64,000 nt of DNA from a virus. The position numbers and the translations under genes were made by a program. The notes below the pieces were generated by a model. The model was not told where the DNA came from. It did not search any database and saw nothing but the letters and a program-made list of their open reading frames with translations. Shown in pieces: positions 58,813 through 64,000 of the stretch (position 1 is its first letter; every line of letters begins with the position of its first letter). The stretch is taken from positions 1 through 64,000 of the IMG/VR virus record IMGVR_UViG_3300033141_003854. One strand, 5' to 3'.

Positions 58813-58887
58813 ATAATTATCCTTAATTTTGGTTTGGGGCAGATAGAAAGGAGTAAAAGATTCTGCCCCAAACCAGTCAGTAAAATA

Positions 58888-60072
58888 TTATCCAATCGCC
58901 GTGCAGGTCGAAGCGATCCTGCCGGTAAACTGGCTAGTATATTTTCCTTGAGCGCAGCACGCCTTTATCACAAGCGCAGTAGCCGCCCAAACCTCAAAGG
59001 AAATGGCAGTACAGCCCGGTACAAGATCGTTCAGGCTCAAAGGAATTTGAGTCAGCCGGTAAACCAGTGGTTCACCATTATGCGTCATGCGTAATGCCCA
59101 CAGATCAGCCTGGAAGTTCCCGCCTCCGATGTTAGTTCGGCGGAAGTTATTGTCAGCTACAACCACCAAGCGACCCACACCAGTATTGACGAAACCAGCG
59201 AAGTTAAAGCCTGGGGTAATGCGGTTGCCATCGGCAAAGTTCACTACCTGAGAACCAGCAAAGCCAAGCTGGAAGTAGCCGCTCAGCATTTCCTGAATTG
59301 CCTGTGGATGCCCAAAAACATGCGTAGGCTTTGCACAACTTTCACTCACGAAGCGGTCAAAGGCAGCCGCAGAGAATGAACCAGATGCGCTATTGTCGTT
59401 GGTGTGCATAGTGCAGGACATATTTGTAGCCCAATTCTCGATACCATCAAATTCAAGAGAATTGGTATTTGAATCACCCTGAACAAGCAGACGATCCCAC
59501 CCGTTCATCACCAAGACCATTGCGGTGCGGACTTCTTTTTCCTTCACGCCCAGTACAACTTCACGTTGGAAAGATGCAAGATCAGAGCCGCCGGGTACGC
59601 CTTCGCCAGTAGGAAAGCCACCAACTAAAGTGTTGATGCCATGCCAGCCTGCGCGGGCAACTGCGGTAGAGTGCATGATGTCACGAATAGATAATGTTTT
59701 CTTTGCGCCGATGTTTTTAATATTGACGGTTGTATTGTCACCATCATGCGTATATTCTTCTGGACATTCACCATCTGCAAATGCAATGTAGCTAGAGCCA
59801 GAAGTAAACTCTAACGAAGTCATTTCCCGCCAGGTGTACGAGTTCAAAGAAGTACCAATTTCGGGAATCGCCTGGAGCAAGGTAACTTCCTCGCACATAG
59901 CGATAACTTCAGTAGGATCAAGCGGGGTTGGATATTGTGCGGTAAAATCCGCAGGTTGAGAATAAGGTTGAGGAAGAATAACCGGATCAGTCGTCTTGGA
60001 AACAAACGCTTTTTCCTTCGCAGCGCCTTCACCAAGATTTAGAACCGGCTCTCCCGTAATAGGATTAGGCAT
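58888..60072 (-). CDS. Major capsid protein (HK97 fold)
   Basis: 394 residues directly after the protease gene. TYTWREMTSLEF-type strand (SYTWREMTSLEFTSGSSYIA), GAKKTLSIRDIMHSTAVARA (spine helix region), FDRFVSESCAKPTHVFGHPQ and the C-terminal strand (ISFEVWAATALVIKACCAQG) fit the HK97 capsid fold. GGAGG precedes the start. GC is higher than in neighbours, as often seen in highly expressed capsid genes. Confidence 0.85.
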   Translation of the reverse strand: MPNPITGEPVLNLGEGAAKEKAFVSKTTDPVILPQPYSQPADFTAQYPTPLDPTEVIAMCEEVTLLQAIPEIGTSLNSYTWREMTSLEFTSGSSYIAFADGECPEEYTHDGDNTTVNIKNIGAKKTLSIRDIMHSTAVARAGWHGINTLVGGFPTGEGVPGGSDLASFQREVVLGVKEKEVRTAMVLVMNGWDRLLVQGDSNTNSLEFDGIENWATNMSCTMHTNDNSASGSFSAAAFDRFVSESCAKPTHVFGHPQAIQEMLSGYFQLGFAGSQVVNFADGNRITPGFNFAGFVNTGVGRLVVVADNNFRRTNIGGGNFQADLWALRMTHNGEPLVYRLTQIPLSLNDLVPGCTAISFEVWAATALVIKACCAQGKYTSQFTGRIASTCTAIG

Positions 60073-60149
60073 TGTCAGACCTCCAAAAATTTTTTATTCG
60101 ATCTGACGCTAAATAGCTTTACCAGAATTGTATCTATTATAGCACAAAA

Positions 60150-61910
60150 TTATACAGTTCGCTCAAGAATTTCACGAAGTTTTGGCGTCGGGCTTTTTAC
60201 GGCCGGTTTTGACTTTTGCAAAAGATCGCTTTGCATATCAAAAGTAGGCCTCAAGCTGCGCCGTTCGGGAATTGCTTTATTCGTTGAAACCTGCTGAGAT
60301 AACTGTGTAGTTAGAAGATTTAGCTGCTCAATTACTGGACGTAATGCCTCCGAAAAGGCAGAAACTACATCATTGGTCGTTGATTCTTCTTTGGGCTTAT
60401 TTTCAGATGTGACGCTCTCTTTAATTGTCTCACCCAATTCATTGAAAACCAACTGAATTTCTTTTAGCTTATCTTCCGGCGTCGCCATTTCAGACGCCAT
60501 TACATTATCGTAAGTGGCTTTCAAATTCATAATAGCATCATCCAGCGGGTGAGGTTGCGGCTTGATAAGAGATTTAATCTCTTTCAATTCAGAAAGAACT
60601 ACATCTTCGGTTTCGGCCTTCCACTCTAAACCTTCGCTCTTGTAAAGAGCTTTCAGCTTTTTAAGAGCAGTAGCTTTACCTGGGCCTTCATATTTCTTGC
60701 CGCGATAGCCTTCAGTCAGGGCCGCTTTAGCCGCTCCCATCAACCGGTGATCGGGATTACCACTACAATCTTTGACAGGCAAATGCCAAGTACTTGGTTT
60801 GTTGGGGTCTTCAACCACTAAAAAGGCAGATGCAGGTTTATTGCAGCCGCCATGCTTTTTAGTTTTAGCACGTTCCTCTACCGGCTTGGTTTCTTCTGCC
60901 GCTTTCACTTCTTTTTCCGTCTCAAGATCAGCGGCCCCTTCAAGAGCAACTTCTTCCGTAATTTTCTTTTCGTCATCAGACTTAATTACCAAAGCCTCAG
61001 ATTTCCCAACAATTTTTGCCTGTTTTTCTTCTAATTCTTCCGCTAGTTCTTCACCAATAATTGTAGCAGCGTCTTCTTTTCGAGTAGCCATAGATTTATC
61101 TACCTCCATAAGAGTTCTTGTGTTTACTGGAACTCTAGTCATTGCTAAATGTATCAATTGTCCACGCAGATACACCTTTCCTTTTTGTTCTCCAGTTATC
61201 ATTTCTCTGAGACATTCAGGACAAAAATCGTCTAGTGTCTCCCGCTCAAAAATAAAACCATTGCTTTTATGTTTATGTTTATAGTCCAGAAATGCTATTG
61301 ATACCCGCACTTTGTTGTCATTATCTTTATTATCACCATACAAATCATCACAGACTGCCTTAAAACATGCTCGGCCTAATTTGGTGTCCCAAAATGTGCC
61401 TTTAGCCTTCAGGAATTTGCCATCAACGTAAATTACCTTCACATCGCCAGGCACACCATCACCATCAAAATCTGGATAATGAGATACCGACAGGTACGGC
61501 ATCCCGCCCTTCCAAAATTCACTTCTAAAGTGTTCAGGCGCAAGTTCATTTTTATTAATGCGATCTAAGAAGTCATTATAAAGCTCTAGGCTCATATTAT
61601 CGCCATAACTATCTTCGTCAATGTCGGAGGTATCCGCACGCCAGCGCATTTCCCCTGTAGCTTTATCAAACGATGCCCGTTTAATTGTTAAACTAAATTC
61701 CTGAACGTCAGCCTTGGGAACCCATTTATCGCCAGCTTTACGGTATTTGCGTTTTACTGCGCTCCACGCAATCCTCGCAGCACAGGCATCACGTTCCTTT
61801 TTGCTACTTTGTGTGCATGTATGCTCATAAGCATTATTAAATGCGGCTACATAAATATCTTTGGCCTGTTGCGGAAGATTTCCAGGGGCTTCCTCAATTG
61901 TAATGGGCAT
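60150..61910 (-). CDS. ChaB-domain prohead protease with scaffold-like tail
   Basis: 586 residues in four parts. Residues 5-65 form a ChaB domain (LPQQAKDIYVAAFNNAYEHT, AARIAWSAVKRKYRKAGDKW). Residues 70-275 look like a prohead protease-type domain (LSVSHYPDFDGDGVPGDVKV, VRVSIAFLDYKHK, LIHLAMTRVPVN). Residues 275-345 are acidic coiled coil. A second small domain at about 365-430 (STWHLPVKDCSGNPDHRLMG) is of a kind often found with ChaB. The helical C-terminus may act as scaffold, which no other gene here provides. It is placed just before the capsid gene. Confidence 0.78.
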   Translation of the reverse strand: MPITIEEAPGNLPQQAKDIYVAAFNNAYEHTCTQSSKKERDACAARIAWSAVKRKYRKAGDKWVPKADVQEFSLTIKRASFDKATGEMRWRADTSDIDEDSYGDNMSLELYNDFLDRINKNELAPEHFRSEFWKGGMPYLSVSHYPDFDGDGVPGDVKVIYVDGKFLKAKGTFWDTKLGRACFKAVCDDLYGDNKDNDNKVRVSIAFLDYKHKHKSNGFIFERETLDDFCPECLREMITGEQKGKVYLRGQLIHLAMTRVPVNTRTLMEVDKSMATRKEDAATIIGEELAEELEEKQAKIVGKSEALVIKSDDEKKITEEVALEGAADLETEKEVKAAEETKPVEERAKTKKHGGCNKPASAFLVVEDPNKPSTWHLPVKDCSGNPDHRLMGAAKAALTEGYRGKKYEGPGKATALKKLKALYKSEGLEWKAETEDVVLSELKEIKSLIKPQPHPLDDAIMNLKATYDNVMASEMATPEDKLKEIQLVFNELGETIKESVTSENKPKEESTTNDVVSAFSEALRPVIEQLNLLTTQLSQQVSTNKAIPERRSLRPTFDMQSDLLQKSKPAVKSPTPKLREILERTV

Positions 61911-61916
61911 AACAAC

Positions 61917-62228
61917 TTACTCCACATACAAAACTGAAAACTTGTCTTTCCAGCCCAAACTGATAAGATGAACTAGAAAGGACGTTATCATTCCCATTAT
62001 AATCTCATTTATCCCATTTACATAAAAATTAAAGATATTTGCGTGCAGAACAACGGCTAAAAATAGGTAAACCCAAAAACCCAGACAAAGATCGCATTTC
62101 CAAAGTTTATTCAGGCATCCTCTAAACCACTTCCCAACCAAAGGCAAATGATCCAGAGGAAAGACCTGAATAAAATAGATTGTTAATTTTCCTACGACAG
62201 CAAAAATTATATATTCTAATACTGTCAT
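61917..62228 (-). CDS. Membrane protein with CxxC-GFW motif
   Basis: 103 residues with three or four hydrophobic segments and CDLCLGFWVYLFLAVVL. A CxxCxGFW pattern is typical for the DUF1360 family of membrane proteins in bacteria and phages (recalled). Role unknown; a second holin-type protein is possible. Confidence 0.6.
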   Translation of the reverse strand: MTVLEYIIFAVVGKLTIYFIQVFPLDHLPLVGKWFRGCLNKLWKCDLCLGFWVYLFLAVVLHANIFNFYVNGINEIIMGMITSFLVHLISLGWKDKFSVLYVE

Positions 62229-62494
62229 TTATCCAAGACCAAAATATACATCATCTCATAGCCTTCTGGCATTGACTGAATGAGATGAGTAGCAAATAAT
62301 TTATAGCCCTGCATATAATATTCTGCCAGCCGTTTTTCTACCTTCTCAGCAGTAGTAAACACGCCGGTTACTGTATCTTCAACGCCCATCCGAGAAATAA
62401 TACGGGTAACGTGTCGAACGGGTAACAATTTTTCTTGCTTTTCAATAAGCTGTTCAACCTTAGTAGCATCTTTTTGTTTACTTGTGATCGCCAT
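62225..62494 (-). CDS. Small protein after the portal gene
   Basis: 89 residues, a charged helix (KQKDATKVEQLIEKQEKLLP), then alpha/beta (VEKRLAEYYMQGYKLFATHL). AAGGAG precedes ATG 62494. It could be a portal or head accessory; no family recognised. Confidence 0.6.
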   Translation of the reverse strand: MAITSKQKDATKVEQLIEKQEKLLPVRHVTRIISRMGVEDTVTGVFTTAEKVEKRLAEYYMQGYKLFATHLIQSMPEGYEMMYILVLDK

Positions 62495-62553
62495 CTTAAA
62501 ATCTCCTTTTGGTAATTATCATTCAATCTTTTTAGCGTGTCAAGTGCTATTGT

Positions 62554-64000
62554 TTAAATAATCTTGCTTAATTCTTCAACAATTAGGGTCTTTACGTCAT
62601 CATCAGCATCTTCATAAATCTCCTCTATCTGTTCAAATGCCTTTTTAAATTCTTCATTCTGTAATGCAATTTCAAGTGCATCAGAACGAGGTATAACTTC
62701 ACCATGACCGCCATCAGAAGGCGCAATGGGTCTACCTAACAATCCTGGCCGTTCGGGTTTTTCTTCTTCTGCTGGAATTCTGTCCTTTAGTTCTTCTGGT
62801 ATTTTTTCAGGAATGGAAATGGAAATCAGTCCGTCAGCAATTATTTGTTGTCTAACCTCCTCAGGCAAGAATACGCCATCTTTGATAAGCTGAGAAAAAG
62901 CGGTAGCATTGGCTAACCTAGCTCTGCCAAGCGCAACGCTCAATTCATCATCCAGATCAATCCATTTAAATTCAAGATAGGGTGGCAACATGCGATCAAA
63001 GAACAGTTTTAATTTTTTCTTTAGAATCGCTACGCCAGTTCGTCTTGTCCTGCGTTCTTGTCGGATTGAGCCTGCCAGGGTTTCTCCACCGCTGGACGTG
63101 GTTTGTATACCAATATCAGACAAAGATATACCATAAGCCGCACAAGCAATAGCGGCATACTTCAAAGTGGCCTTATCAAACATCAATTCTGTTGGTGAAC
63201 GGGTAAACGAAACAAATTTAACTTCGCTTTCATGCTCATATAGAACGGGAATTTTGAATGGGTCTATACCACCTAATAAGTCTCGCCAGGATTTTACCCA
63301 TTCTTTTGCGCTATCCTCTGCCATATTTCCTAAATCAAGAATACCAATTTCAGGAGTATCCAACAGAAGATTGGCATAATATCTATCGCCTCTATTCAGC
63401 AGTTCAAGAGCCAAATAAATCTTTTCAGGAGGGGCCATGCCCCAACCATAACGTTTTATCTCCGTTCTGGGAGACATAAACATTCGGTTGATTGCATGTT
63501 TGGGGAAATAAATTGGCTTATCAGCTAATTCTTTCAACCGCTGACCGACAGGCCAATCTTTGTTCAAAGTAGGAAATAATGTGCCACCATCAAGAGGTTC
63601 GATCCAAACCAGACGATTTTTATTTTCATCCGTGGGCGGAGTATCATTTTCCCATCCAAGTTCAACCGCTGCCCCAAAGGGAATATCTAAACAATCCTTC
63701 AATACCCGCTCTACGAGATCAACATAATCATGCCCAGAACCCTGCTCAAAGAATTTCTCATAATATTCAATATCATCTTTATGTTCATCACGCTTTGTGC
63801 TGTCTCTAGGCTCGATTTTCCACTCTAGCGCAGTAATGTTAGAAATCAGAGTTTCTCTACATACAGTAGCTATGGGTTGGTTAGCTACAACCAAACGCCA
63901 CAATTCAGCATCAAACCATTGAGGCTGTTGCCACATTGGTAAGAACCGAGTTAAATATTCCGGCAATTGTAGGCTTCTTTGGCCTTTTTCTCTACTTTGA
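62554..64000 (-). CDS. Portal protein (main part; 5' end at 1-92)
   Basis: The dodecameric portal forms the DNA gate of the head. The frame runs to the window end and continues at the left end to ATG 92, giving 491 residues. It shows the portal pattern AVCRETLISNITALEWKIEP (as PIATVCRETLISNITALEWK), MFMSPRTEIKRYGWGMAPPE, LNRGDRYYANLLLDTPEIGI and TTSSGGETLAGSIRQERRTR, like DUF935/SPP1-type portals. The C-terminus is acidic. Its place after the large terminase gene is standard. Confidence 0.9.
   Translation of the reverse strand, partial: QSREKGQRSLQLPEYLTRFLPMWQQPQWFDAELWRLVVANQPIATVCRETLISNITALEWKIEPRDSTKRDEHKDDIEYYEKFFEQGSGHDYVDLVERVLKDCLDIPFGAAVELGWENDTPPTDENKNRLVWIEPLDGGTLFPTLNKDWPVGQRLKELADKPIYFPKHAINRMFMSPRTEIKRYGWGMAPPEKIYLALELLNRGDRYYANLLLDTPEIGILDLGNMAEDSAKEWVKSWRDLLGGIDPFKIPVLYEHESEVKFVSFTRSPTELMFDKATLKYAAIACAAYGISLSDIGIQTTSSGGETLAGSIRQERRTRRTGVAILKKKLKLFFDRMLPPYLEFKWIDLDDELSVALGRARLANATAFSQLIKDGVFLPEEVRQQIIADGLISISIPEKIPEELKDRIPAEEEKPERPGLLGRPIAPSDGGHGEVIPRSDALEIALQNEEFKKAFEQIEEIYEDADDDVKTLIVEELSKII
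63938..64000. repeat. Right copy of the 63-bp end repeat
   Basis: Identical to 1-63. It shows that the right and left ends overlap and that the genome closes here. Confidence 0.9.

Noticed and set aside
60772-61284. 170-codon plus-strand frame opposite the protease gene
   Set aside because: Ser-rich antisense reading of the acidic linker; no ribosome site and opposite to the whole gene set.
1-64000. CRISPR array, integrase, rRNA, insertion sequence
   Set aside because: No regularly spaced repeats, no tyrosine or serine recombinase motifs, no rRNA and no transposase frame were found.

Overview
The window is essentially one complete, circularly permuted genome of a tailed double-stranded DNA phage, siphovirus-like by gene content. 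The last 63 bases (63938-64000) repeat the first 63, so the map closes at about 63.94 kb and the portal gene runs across the join. No integrase, excisionase or recognisable lysogeny repressor is seen, so the phage looks virulent. The host cannot be named from sequence alone. The DNA is AT-rich overall, and a few small proteins resemble families I associate with Chloroflexota-type bacteria, which is only a weak hint.

Two long divergent gene sets leave an AT-rich control region (about 2700-3080) that holds a perfect 40-bp palindrome, a TTGACA-N17-TAAAAT promoter and a 17-bp direct repeat. The leftward set runs through a DNA-binding-like protein, HNH nuclease, small and large terminase and, across the join, portal, ChaB-protease fusion, major capsid protein, holin candidate, a 13-kb sugar and glycan cluster (57.6-44.7 kb), head-tail connector proteins, tail tube, chaperones, tape measure, tail tip and fibres, and ends near 28.35 kb. 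The rightward set (3.08-28.36 kb) starts with many tiny genes, including a HicA-like toxin. It continues with a metallophosphatase, a DNA methyltransferase, a GC-richer island of six mini-genes (12.57-13.57 kb), and then replication and recombination genes: clamp-like protein, UvrD-type helicase, SSB-like protein, primase, DnaB-like helicase, family A polymerase, uracil-DNA glycosylase, RecA and RuvC-like resolvase. The endolysin (11.78-10.81 kb) is the only clear leftward gene in this arm. The two sets converge tail to tail with a 14-bp overlap at 28347-28360.

Three signals stand out. (1) A 15-bp palindrome, ATAACACCGTGTTAT, occurs at eight dispersed places, four of them in short intergenic gaps just upstream of genes, like a phage-wide operator or partition site. 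(2) A late-transcribed glycan cluster encodes seven glycosyltransferases, a PAPS-type sulfotransferase, an RfbH/E1-like 3-dehydrase that keeps the diagnostic His and Fe-S cysteine spacing, two RmlD-like reductases, a methyltransferase and an RNA ligase. It suggests that the virion, or the host surface, is decorated with a sulfated deoxysugar glycan. (3) Two tRNA-like elements keep acceptor, D and T arms but have abnormal anticodon arms.

Within each set genes are packed with ATGA or short overlaps, so translation is probably coupled. Start sites were moved to internal ATGs where a Shine-Dalgarno sequence and the neighbouring stop codon favoured it.
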